DNA of 5,089 bases. It comes from Candidatus Altarchaeota archaeon (GTDB lineage Archaea > Altiarchaeota > Altiarchaeia > IMC4 > SCGC-AAA252-I15). The stretch covers positions 1-5,089 of the forward strand of contig JAHIYG010000215.1 in NCBI GenBank assembly GCA_018815265.1, read 5' to 3'. Positions 1-5,089 of the stretch are shown here, one piece after another. The notes under the pieces are model-generated. The model saw nothing but the letters and a program-made list of their open reading frames with translations, searched no databases and had not been told where the DNA came from. How positions within the stretch are numbered: the first letter of the stretch is position 1; each line of letters begins with the position of its first letter. The position numbers and the translations under genes are program-made.

Positions 1-147
1 AAACTCACAGAAAATACGAAAAACTTATTCATTGAGTTAACTGGAACCAGCCAGTATGCAGTTGATAAAGCATTAAATATAATATGTTCATCGCTAGCAG
101 ACAGGGGAGCACTGGTGAAAAAAGTCCAAATAATAAAAGATGAGTGA
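1..147 (+). CDS. pheT: C-terminal part of a phenylalanyl-tRNA synthetase beta (PheT)-like protein, 5' end outside the window
   Basis: The open frame runs from base 1 to TGA at 145-147, giving 48 residues. They read as the end of the B3/B4 domain of archaeal-type PheRS beta: TENTKNLFIELTGT, then ALNIIC, then LADRG and a short beta strand ending VQIIKDE. In archaeal PheT this stretch lies near the middle of a protein of about 550 residues and is followed by the B5 domain and the catalytic-like core. PheRS beta forms a tetramer with PheS, and B3/B4 carries the editing site for misacylated tRNA-Phe. Here the frame stops directly after B3/B4, and neither other forward frame resumes B5-like sequence. 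The gene is therefore either a truncated or split pheT or a free-standing B3/B4 protein. The LTGT...LADRG wording fits PheT better than the solo B3/B4 family as I remember it. The last 8 nt overlap the next gene. Family assignment is fairly confident; the status of the gene is open. Confidence 0.72.
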   Translation, partial: KLTENTKNLFIELTGTSQYAVDKALNIICSSLADRGALVKKVQIIKDE

Positions 148-1228
148 ATACGACGTGAGCCAAAAGGGAGAGACACACGAACTCGAGGTCATGGTTGAGG
201 CACTGCTTCAAAACTCTGAAGAGACAATAGTCACAGTAAACCAAGCATCCATGGTTTTATACTATAACCGACTGCTGCCGGGAATCCATGCTCAAAAGGG
301 ACTGGGTATGAGTTTAGACGATTACCTGCCAAAAGAGCAGCAAGAAGCATTCGGTAATGAAATAGGGAAAATATTCCAAGAAGACGACGCAACGGCTCTG
401 TCATTCAACATAACAGACACCGATGGGAAGGTTAGAGAGTATGCTGCTAAGTTTTCACCAGTCCGCGATGGAAACACAATAGTTGCCACAATAATAACAA
501 TAAGGGATGTCACCACACACAATGAGTTAGAACGGGAAAACAGAAAACTCAAGGGACAGTTGATAGAGTTGAGCAGGGTTGTTGAAGCCCATAGGAGACA
601 AAGCCAAAACCACGAGGAAACCCAGAAACTGAAGAACCAAGTCAGCCAACTAGCAAGTGAGAACCAAACACTGAAAAACAAAGTGGGAAAGCTAACCCAG
701 GAGTTGGAGGGAGAAAAGAGGGAGTTGAAGGGGGAGGTAGAGAGGGAGAAAGCTATTGAGGCAAAAATTCACACTGAAGAAATGCGGCTTAGAGAATTGG
801 AGGAGGAGACACAAAAAATGAAGGCCGAAGGAGAGGAGATACTTAAAAAAGACCTACAAACACTCAAGAACATCAACCAACTCATACAGGCGAAGATGAA
901 GCACATGGATGTGGGAGTGAGCCCCACGATAGATACAGATGATAGGGCTCCTAGGACTGATGAGAAACCTGAGCAAACACCGCCTGAAACAGTGCCTGTT
1001 GAGATACAAAAAGACGAGGCGACAGTTAATGTTCCAACCGACATAGCTAAACCTGCTGAGACACCGGTTACTGTGGAAAATAAATTAATTGAGACAAAGC
1101 CTGCTGAAGAGGCGGTTTCAAAGCCTGAGAAGACAGAAGACCTAAAAGCCTTGGAGAAGGAAAGAATGAAGAAAGTAAATAGTTGGCTCAATGAGGTTAT
1201 AGAGAAAACAAGAAGTAAGAAAGAGTAA
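140..1228 (+). CDS. Soluble PAS-domain protein with long coiled coil and acidic Pro/Glu/Lys-rich tail
   Basis: 362 residues, no membrane segment or signal peptide. Residues about 15-128 look like a PAS fold: NSEETIVTVNQASMVLYYN is the opening helix-strand, FNITDTDGKVREYAAKFSPV and TIVATIITIRDVT are the closing strands, and the usual [IV]RD[IV]T end of PAS domains is present. Residues about 128-256 are a long heptad-patterned coiled coil rich in Glu, Lys and Leu. Residues 257-335 are low complexity with repeated KPE/KPAE units and are probably disordered. A short amphipathic helix, 333-360, closes the protein. PAS domains sense ligands or redox state or mediate dimerisation; no kinase, GGDEF, HTH or methyl-accepting domain is attached, so the output is unknown. 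I chose ATG 140 because it keeps the residues before the PAS fold and gives an operon-like overlap (ATGAGTGA) with pheT; no Shine-Dalgarno is visible. Translation is probably coupled to pheT. A scaffold or two-component partner role is only inference. Confidence 0.85.
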   Translation: MSEYDVSQKGETHELEVMVEALLQNSEETIVTVNQASMVLYYNRLLPGIHAQKGLGMSLDDYLPKEQQEAFGNEIGKIFQEDDATALSFNITDTDGKVREYAAKFSPVRDGNTIVATIITIRDVTTHNELERENRKLKGQLIELSRVVEAHRRQSQNHEETQKLKNQVSQLASENQTLKNKVGKLTQELEGEKRELKGEVEREKAIEAKIHTEEMRLRELEEETQKMKAEGEEILKKDLQTLKNINQLIQAKMKHMDVGVSPTIDTDDRAPRTDEKPEQTPPETVPVEIQKDEATVNVPTDIAKPAETPVTVENKLIETKPAEEAVSKPEKTEDLKALEKERMKKVNSWLNEVIEKTRSKKE

Positions 1229-1252
1229 GGGTTTTTTGGCCCTTACATTTTT
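1225..1252. terminator. Bidirectional hairpin terminator between convergent genes
   Basis: GTAAGGG at 1225-1231 pairs with CCCTTAC at 1240-1246 around an 8-nt T-rich loop. On the plus strand it is followed by ATTTTT at 1247-1252. The TAA of the PAS gene (1226-1228) and the TAA of the minus-strand DUF4870 gene (complement of 1243-1245) both lie inside the stem. In archaea T-runs matter more for termination than hairpins, so the loop and tail T-runs may be the active part for the plus strand. The minus-strand transcript carries an A-rich loop here and lacks a strong U tail, so its termination is less certain. Confidence 0.6.
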
Positions 1253-1662
1253 CCGACAAAGTCTGCAATCACTGGATATTTGAAGTCCTCACCCTTGTAG
1301 CATTTTAGGGCGGCGTAAAGACTGTAACCCAGAACCCCGAGCATTGGGATGAAAAGCACTGGGAAACACAAGCTTCCTAAACCCATGGTAGCGAATGCAA
1401 AAACGAAAAATATCATGAAACACGCACCTATCACAACGAAACCTGCAAGCTGAAATATCAGCGCCTGCATGGATTGGTTCTTTACATATCTGCTTTTGTC
1501 CTTGTAGATAATCCATATTATCAGGGGGGCAATAACTGGGGCTACCAGTGCAAGTGCATGGGCAAGCGCTGCCATCACATTATCATCTGAAGCTTTTGTT
1601 GAAACTGTCTCCGTTTTTTTAACCTCTTGAGGGGGTTCTCCCGTGGTTTTTTTTGCAGGCAT
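1243..1662 (-). CDS. DUF4870 (Tic20-like) small integral membrane protein
   Basis: 139 residues from ATG 1662. Residues 1-28 are a polar, Lys/Thr/Glu-rich cytoplasmic tail. The DUF4870 pattern follows: ALAHALALVAPVIAPLIIWI (about 32-51), then KDKSRYVKNQSMQALIFQL (54-72), where the charged turn and the N-Q-A helix are typical of the family, then hydrophobic segments at about 66-91 and 96-118, and an ending KCYKGEDFKYPVIADFV in which the G-E...YP element is a family hallmark. The function of DUF4870 proteins is not established; they are usually monocistronic membrane proteins of 100-150 residues, so this length is normal. A GTG nine bases upstream (1671) would add three residues. I prefer the ATG because the GGTG of that codon can serve as a weak ribosome binding site six bases before it, and because a TATA-like element sits about 24 nt upstream of the ATG. 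It converges with the PAS gene, and the two share the terminator hairpin. Confidence 0.87.
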   Translation of the reverse strand: MPAKKTTGEPPQEVKKTETVSTKASDDNVMAALAHALALVAPVIAPLIIWIIYKDKSRYVKNQSMQALIFQLAGFVVIGACFMIFFVFAFATMGLGSLCFPVLFIPMLGVLGYSLYAALKCYKGEDFKYPVIADFVGKM

Positions 1663-1682
1663 ATTAAGCACCTATTTTTTAG

Positions 1683-1690
1683 ATTATAAT
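1683..1690 (-). promoter_or_regulatory. TATA-like core promoter of the DUF4870 gene
   Basis: The minus strand reads ATTATAAT from 1690 to 1683. Its centre is about 24 nt upstream of ATG 1662, so transcription would start at or beside the start codon, giving a leaderless or nearly leaderless mRNA as is common in archaea. It lies just downstream of the T-run that could end the preceding minus-strand operon, so the DUF4870 gene is probably a separate transcription unit. Assignment is by position and composition only. Confidence 0.45.
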
Positions 1691-1701
1691 CCACACACAT
1701 T

Positions 1702-1712
1702 AAAAAAACAAA
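1702..1712 (-). terminator. Poly-T terminator after the DUF2085 operon
   Basis: The minus strand reads TTTGTTTTTTT from 1712 to 1702, about 40 nt beyond the DUF2085 stop codon (1751-1753). Runs of T of this kind are sufficient for termination by archaeal RNA polymerase. The next minus-strand gene has its own TATA-like box directly afterwards, which agrees with a transcript end here. No hairpin precedes it. Confidence 0.45.
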
Positions 1713-1750
1713 TTTAGTGGAGGCTATAGGGTGAAAATATGTTATTTTGG

Positions 1751-2233
1751 CTATTTACGGCCTTTTCTGGTTCTTCCCAAATTTTGGCAGTGCATATAGT
1801 TAGCTAATGCTGCGTCTGTCGCAGGTATGAGGTATGTGGGAAAAACAACCCCGAATAAAAAGCCTGTGATAAAACGCAAAAGATTTGTGCTCTCCCTCAA
1901 GCCAATAAACTGGGTCACACCATCAAAAAACAACGGAGCCACAGATGCCAGCAGAATCCACCTAGTTGGTATGGCGCCTTTTGGGTTGATTAACCTGTAA
2001 AAAACACAGCCAAACAGTAGGCCAAAGTAGATACCAACGCATCTTGCGCAAACGCCTAATTTACTATCCCAGAGTGTAAAACTCCTCTCAGACAGTTGAT
2101 GGCAAAGCCTTGAGAAAACACCATATGCAATTTCAGACAGGATATAATTGTTGATTGATGCGAGGTAGGGTGGGAGAAAAATGAGCAGAAACACAAAAAG
2201 GAAAAATGCAGAATAAAACAGTTGGGATTTCAT
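1751..2233 (-). CDS. DUF2085 family membrane protein with CHQ...CxRC cysteine motif
   Basis: 160 residues, start ATG 2233, stop TAG. The family signature is clear: CHQLSERSFTLW (44-55) followed by VCARCVGIYFGLL (61-73). Hydrophobic segments lie at about 5-24, 64-80, 92-111 (with FFDGVTQ at 102-108) and 118-136, and the C-terminus is short and basic (GRTRKGRK). DUF2085 proteins are uncharacterised polytopic membrane proteins found in archaea and bacteria. The three cysteines Cys44, Cys62 and Cys65, with His45 beside the first, suggest a metal or redox site near the membrane face, but this is inference. Its ATG overlaps the TGA of the upstream gene (ATGA), and AGGA four bases before the ATG can act as a ribosome binding site, so the two genes are co-transcribed and probably translationally coupled. 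Length and motifs look complete. Confidence 0.88.
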   Translation of the reverse strand: MKSQLFYSAFFLFVFLLIFLPPYLASINNYILSEIAYGVFSRLCHQLSERSFTLWDSKLGVCARCVGIYFGLLFGCVFYRLINPKGAIPTRWILLASVAPLFFDGVTQFIGLRESTNLLRFITGFLFGVVFPTYLIPATDAALANYMHCQNLGRTRKGRK

Positions 2234-2694
2234 ATTTTCCTGCGTGAGATAGAATGCTTGTCTGTCTCGCTAGGGTTTGAGGATACAACATAGGCTAAGC
2301 CTCCGAAGCCCCCTGCAAAAAATGAGACAACCAAATTTACGAGTGCCAGAAACAGCATTTTCACTATGCCTTTGGCCAGACCCCCTGTTGTATTGGGTAT
2401 GTTGGAAGGCCCTATGCTAAAGACGGCCATAATGGCAACTATGATGTAGTATGCGACTTCATTGAAGACAGTATAGGAGATGCCAAATATCGCCCCAATT
2501 ATGAATCCATCTGCCAACTCTATGCTTTTCTTACTCTTTCCCACAAGATACACAGATAAAAAACCCCCTGCTAAAATCCAAAGGCAACAGATGTTTGGTA
2601 TCCACAATATTGGGATTGCACCCACTATTCCAAATATGAAACCCATCAATGCAGCATTTAAAATGGCCTTTCTAGGCTCAATCTCGGCTTTCAT
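2230..2694 (-). CDS. Uncharacterised glycine-rich polytopic membrane protein (N-x-x-C-C-x-W / GG family)
   Basis: 154 residues from ATG 2694. After a polar N-terminus (MKAEIEPRKA), hydrophobic segments lie at about 11-32, 36-54, 61-94 (probably two helices) and 108-137, ending in a polar tail with a basic RRK. The stretch NICCLWILAGGFLSVYLVG (34-52) followed by ADGFIIGAIFGISY (61-74) matches a pattern I recall from many small archaeal and bacterial membrane proteins of unknown function: Asn, Cys pair, Trp, then GG and a second gly-rich helix after a charged turn. I cannot give a reliable family number. The open frame extends to a possible start at 2799, but those 35 extra residues would run through the inverted repeat at 2759-2788 and the promoter. 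ATG 2694 sits about 32 nt downstream of a TATA-like element and begins the conserved-looking part. It is first in a two-gene operon with the DUF2085 gene (ATGA overlap), so the two proteins may work together in the membrane. Confidence 0.82.
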   Translation of the reverse strand: MKAEIEPRKAILNAALMGFIFGIVGAIPILWIPNICCLWILAGGFLSVYLVGKSKKSIELADGFIIGAIFGISYTVFNEVAYYIIVAIMAVFSIGPSNIPNTTGGLAKGIVKMLFLALVNLVVSFFAGGFGGLAYVVSSNPSETDKHSISRRKI

Positions 2695-2722
2695 TTTGGC
2701 AATATGGCTTAGGATTACACGG

Positions 2723-2729
2723 TATTTAA
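2723..2729 (-). promoter_or_regulatory. TATA-like core promoter of the two-gene membrane operon
   Basis: The minus strand reads TTAAATA from 2729 to 2723 within CCTTAAATACC. The centre is about 32 nt upstream of ATG 2694, predicting a transcript start around 2700 and a leader of only a few bases. This supports ATG 2694 over the farther start at 2799. A BRE is not clear. Confidence 0.5.
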
Positions 2730-2754
2730 GGATTTGATAAAGATTAATACATAA

Positions 2755-2763
2755 TATAAAAAA
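2755..2763 (+). promoter_or_regulatory. TATA box candidate for the AAA ATPase gene
   Basis: TATAAAAAA is a good archaeal TATA match. A start about 26 nt downstream of its centre would fall near 2784-2790, leaving a leader of about 65-70 nt that carries the second inverted repeat. The first inverted repeat (2759-2788) overlaps the box and fills the space up to the predicted start, a common position for archaeal repressor sites. An alternative, weaker AT-rich element at 2809-2817 would give a short leader instead. Confidence 0.45.
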
Positions 2764-2788
2764 CTGCCCACTAGAGTGGGCAGTTTTT
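2759..2788. repeat. Near-perfect inverted repeat, 14-bp arms, candidate operator or terminator
   Basis: AAAAACTGCCCACT (2759-2772) and its exact complement AGTGGGCAGTTTTT (2775-2788) flank a 2-nt spacer. As RNA it would form a GC-rich hairpin with a U tail in either direction, the shape of an intrinsic terminator. As DNA it is a dyad suited to a dimeric repressor. It lies between divergent genes, where a terminator is not needed for either, and it overlaps the plus-strand TATA candidate, so an operator for the ATPase gene, perhaps affecting both directions, is the better guess. Confidence 0.7.
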
Positions 2789-2818
2789 GATACACGCAAT
2801 CTGTCACGTTAGTTTACC

Positions 2819-2838
2819 CTGTCCCTTGAAAGGGACAG
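2819..2838. repeat. Second inverted repeat, 9-bp arms, upstream of the AAA ATPase start
   Basis: CTGTCCCTT (2819-2827) and its exact complement AAGGGACAG (2830-2838) flank GA. As RNA it can form an 8-bp hairpin with a UGAA loop in the leader, 16 nt before ATG 2855. Its half-site resembles that of the first repeat (CTGTCC against CTGCCC), and the two dyad centres are 55 bp apart, so both may bind the same regulator. The hairpin does not cover the start codon. Confidence 0.65.
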
Positions 2839-2854
2839 ATTACATTGTTCAAAG

Positions 2855-5089
2855 ATGAGAATAAACAGGATAGAAACCAAGGCATATGTGATTTCAGCAG
2901 ACGCTGAAAAGCAGGCTTTAGAGCATTTTAAAAAGAAGGCTGCTGAAGTCGAAAAAAACTCAAACTCCAAGGTGACGACCCAAATAAGCCACCATTATGT
3001 GCCGTTAATGGTCGTGTCCGGAGTAAAATACGACAAACAGGGTAGGGGACTTCTTATTGAGGGTTTGGAAAACACATTCCACATAGGTTTGACAGACGCC
3101 TGCTTTTATGTACTACACCATAAAACCATGTCTGAATCTGCAAAGGACGCTTTCATGAAGTCTGGGGTGGATGTTGAACGCATAGACCGGTTGCTTGACA
3201 TATCAACTCTTTCCTATTCTGCATTGAAGACTTTAGGTTTCCTCCTAGACAACGGGACAATGTATTGGGACAAACTTGACGTTCCAACGCAGCAGGCAGT
3301 CAAAGAATTGAATGGTAGGAAATACGCAGACATATGGAGGGGAGTAGACAGGGAAAGCGAGGTCGTCTCTGCCTTGCGTGAGGTCTTCAGCATGGAGTCA
3401 GTAACTCCATTGACAAAGGTCAAACCCACAGTTGACCTGCCGCGCTTCACCCACACATCATATAATCTCTCGCCAAAGCTGCTCCTCACAGAGTATGTTG
3501 AGGAGGAGTTGGAGTTGGAAAAGATTGTCCACGCCCCAGATAAAATAAACTACATACTGGGAATACTCTTCAACTGCAGGTTAGTTGTGAACAGGATAGT
3601 GTATCTCCCATATGTAAAATGCACATTCCAGTGGCTTGGAAAGCAGTCGACTGAGATAAAATATATTCCCTGTCCAAAGCATGCTGAACCAATAAAGTAC
3701 AAGTCGCCGAAGAAACTCAAAACGATTACTATCGGGACGAAAGGCCACGGACTCGAAGCCATACCCTTCGAGGATGTCGCTATAAATTTCTCAAATGTCG
3801 CAGGCATGCATGCTGTGAAGGAGAAACTCAAGGAGGGCATAATATATCCAATAGCGCATCCTGAGCTTTCCAAAAAGTTCGGCACCAAAGGGGGCGGGGG
3901 AGTCCTGATGTATGGCCCACCAGGATGCGGTAAGTCATATATCATGCGTGCAACAGTTGGTGAAGCAGGCGTTGACTTCTTCAGCATCAGCACCCAGGAC
4001 ATAATAGGCGACGACATCGACGCAGCAGCAAAGCGGATAGACGACATATTCAGCGAAGCCAGAGCTTCATCTCCTGCCATACTGTTTTTTGACGAGATAG
4101 ACGCCTTGGGAGGTTCCAGAAAGTCTGGGCAGTCGGGTTCAGAACATAGGCTTGTCAACCAGTTCCTGCAGAACATGGATGGGGTAGGGGCATCAAATGA
4201 GAATGTGATGGTTATAGGCTCGACAAACGCCCCCTGGGATATGGACCCGGCACTAAGGCGTGCCGGAAGGTTCACAACACAGATACTCATCCCCCCTCCA
4301 GACAATGAAGCCAGGATAGGCATGATAAAGACCCACATAAAAGGCAGGCCACTGGCGCAGGACATAAACATAGAAAGGCTTGCTGAGTTGACAGACAACT
4401 ACAGCAGCGCAGACGTCACAGCGATATGCGACGAGGCTGCTAAGATTCCTTGGAGGGAATCGATACACGGCCAGGAAGGCAGGCCCATACAGATGCTGGA
4501 CTTCCAGAAGGCATTGGAGGAGAGGGAGTCAAGCCTACTACCATGGCTTAGGCTCGCTGAAAAACAACTCCGGGAATCTGGGGAATCAGATATTTTCCCG
4601 GAGCTTGCAGACTACGTCTTCAAAAGGGCTGGCGGCATCGAGATGGCGTCTGCTCCAACAATCAAGTTCGCAGACGTCGGCGGCTTAGATGATGTTAAGG
4701 AGGAAATCAAGAACAAGATAGTCTATCCAATGCAGCATCCAGAGCTGACAAAAGAATACGGGAGGGAAGCAGGAGGAGCACTGCTTCTTTATGGCCCTCC
4801 AGGATGCGGAAAAACTTACATCGCCAAGGCGACAGCCGGAGAATGCAGCGCAAACTTCTTCAACGTGAAAATAACAGACCTGCTCTCACCAGAAGAAGGA
4901 GTGACTGAAAAGAGATTACATGCAATTTTTGAGAGGGCAAGTAGAAACACGCCAGCCATCATATTCTTCGATGAGATAGACGCAGTTGCAGGACAGCGGA
5001 CATCAGCTGAGGGTGGGGCTGAGCGCCGGCTGATAAACCAATTCCTCGTCGAAATGGACGGCTTCGAAAAAACAGAGGGAGTAACAGTA
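2855..5089 (+). CDS. Tandem-AAA (CDC48/VCP-like) ATPase with a novel N-terminal region, 3' end outside the window
   Basis: 745 codons are open from ATG 2855 to the window edge. Residues 1 to about 310 do not resemble the CDC48 double-psi-barrel N domain; they mix helices and strands and I do not recognise them. AAA module D1 starts near 311 (FSNVAG): Walker A GPPGCGKS 354-361, Walker B ILFFDEID 409-416 with catalytic Glu414, sensor-1 Asn458, arginine-finger motif ALRRAGRF with Arg469 and Arg472, and lid SSADVTAICDEAAK 517-530. A linker with a helical stretch (about 555-595) leads to D2 at 603 (IKFADVGG): Walker A GPPGCGKT 647-654 and Walker B IIFFDEID 702-709; D2 sensor-1, arginine fingers and lid lie beyond the edge. 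Both visible nucleotide sites look active. The pore-loop-1 aromatic is replaced by Asp387 in D1 and Glu680 in D2. The class is expected to form hexamers that remodel proteins or complexes; the target is unknown. No other start lies between the in-frame TAG at 2810 and ATG 2855; no strong Shine-Dalgarno is seen. Confidence 0.9.
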   Translation, partial: MRINRIETKAYVISADAEKQALEHFKKKAAEVEKNSNSKVTTQISHHYVPLMVVSGVKYDKQGRGLLIEGLENTFHIGLTDACFYVLHHKTMSESAKDAFMKSGVDVERIDRLLDISTLSYSALKTLGFLLDNGTMYWDKLDVPTQQAVKELNGRKYADIWRGVDRESEVVSALREVFSMESVTPLTKVKPTVDLPRFTHTSYNLSPKLLLTEYVEEELELEKIVHAPDKINYILGILFNCRLVVNRIVYLPYVKCTFQWLGKQSTEIKYIPCPKHAEPIKYKSPKKLKTITIGTKGHGLEAIPFEDVAINFSNVAGMHAVKEKLKEGIIYPIAHPELSKKFGTKGGGGVLMYGPPGCGKSYIMRATVGEAGVDFFSISTQDIIGDDIDAAAKRIDDIFSEARASSPAILFFDEIDALGGSRKSGQSGSEHRLVNQFLQNMDGVGASNENVMVIGSTNAPWDMDPALRRAGRFTTQILIPPPDNEARIGMIKTHIKGRPLAQDINIERLAELTDNYSSADVTAICDEAAKIPWRESIHGQEGRPIQMLDFQKALEERESSLLPWLRLAEKQLRESGESDIFPELADYVFKRAGGIEMASAPTIKFADVGGLDDVKEEIKNKIVYPMQHPELTKEYGREAGGALLLYGPPGCGKTYIAKATAGECSANFFNVKITDLLSPEEGVTEKRLHAIFERASRNTPAIIFFDEIDAVAGQRTSAEGGAERRLINQFLVEMDGFEKTEGVTV

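Noticed and set aside
950..1140. Recurring CCTGCTGA / CCTGAG units and CTGATGA resembling C/D-box snoRNA signals
   Set aside because: They are the coding of repeated Lys-Pro-(Ala)-Glu units in the disordered tail; no proper C-box with paired D-box and terminal stem was found.
322..1191. Minus-strand open frames opposite the PAS gene (119 and 140 residues)
   Set aside because: They are rich in Ser, Phe and Cys, as expected for the complement of a Glu/Lys-rich coiled coil, and carry no motif.
1243..1671. GTG start at 1671 for the DUF4870 gene
   Set aside because: It adds only three residues; the ATG at 1662 has a better upstream context and promoter distance.
2230..2799. Longer minus-strand reading frame starting at 2799 (35 extra residues)
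   Set aside because: The extra part runs through the 30-bp inverted repeat and the promoter, and family-like sequence begins at ATG 2694, which has a correctly placed TATA element.
2759..2838. The two inverted repeats as ends of a mobile element or a CRISPR remnant
   Set aside because: Each is a self-contained dyad, the two differ in sequence and length, there is no spacer series, no target duplication and no transposase.
3550..4398. 282-residue minus-strand open frame opposite the ATPase
   Set aside because: It is antisense to the clear AAA D1 module and has no recognisable domain; a shadow of coding constraint.
3905..4830. DNA similarity between the two Walker A regions (TATGGCCC...CCAGGATGCGG)
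   Set aside because: Explained by ancient duplication of AAA modules and identical conserved residues; not a recent repeat.

Overview
This window looks archaeal. The evidence is arginine coded mostly by AGG/AGA, frequent ATA isoleucine codons, TATA-type core promoters about 25-30 nt upstream of start codons with little or no leader, weak or absent Shine-Dalgarno sequences, a PheRS-beta fragment of archaeal type, and a tandem-AAA (CDC48-like) ATPase. I cannot place it in a lineage from sequence alone.

Layout. (1) 1-147, plus strand: the end of a gene that reads as the B3/B4 part of archaeal phenylalanyl-tRNA synthetase beta (pheT). It stops where a full-length PheT should continue into B5 and the core. 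(2) 140-1228, plus strand: overlaps pheT by 8 nt and encodes a soluble PAS / coiled-coil / acidic-tail protein. (3) 1225-1252: a hairpin that contains the stop codons of both converging genes. (4) 1243-1662, minus strand: a small DUF4870 (Tic20-like) membrane protein with its own promoter. (5) 1751-2694, minus strand: a two-gene membrane-protein operon transcribed from the right. An unnamed N-x-x-C-C-x-W / GG membrane family comes first, then a DUF2085 protein, joined by an ATGA overlap. (6) 2695-2854: a divergent intergenic region with a promoter for each direction and two near-perfect inverted repeats. (7) 2855 to the right edge, plus strand: a large tandem-AAA ATPase whose roughly 310-residue N-terminal region is not the CDC48 N domain.

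Functionally, the left block may be a translation gene with a co-transcribed sensory or scaffold protein, and the middle holds three small integral membrane proteins of unknown function. The right-hand ATPase is the most interesting object. Its nucleotide-binding residues look intact in D1 and in the visible half of D2, but the position of the usual aromatic pore-loop residue is acidic in both modules, and its N-terminal region is unfamiliar. No CRISPR array, insertion sequence, tRNA or rRNA was seen.
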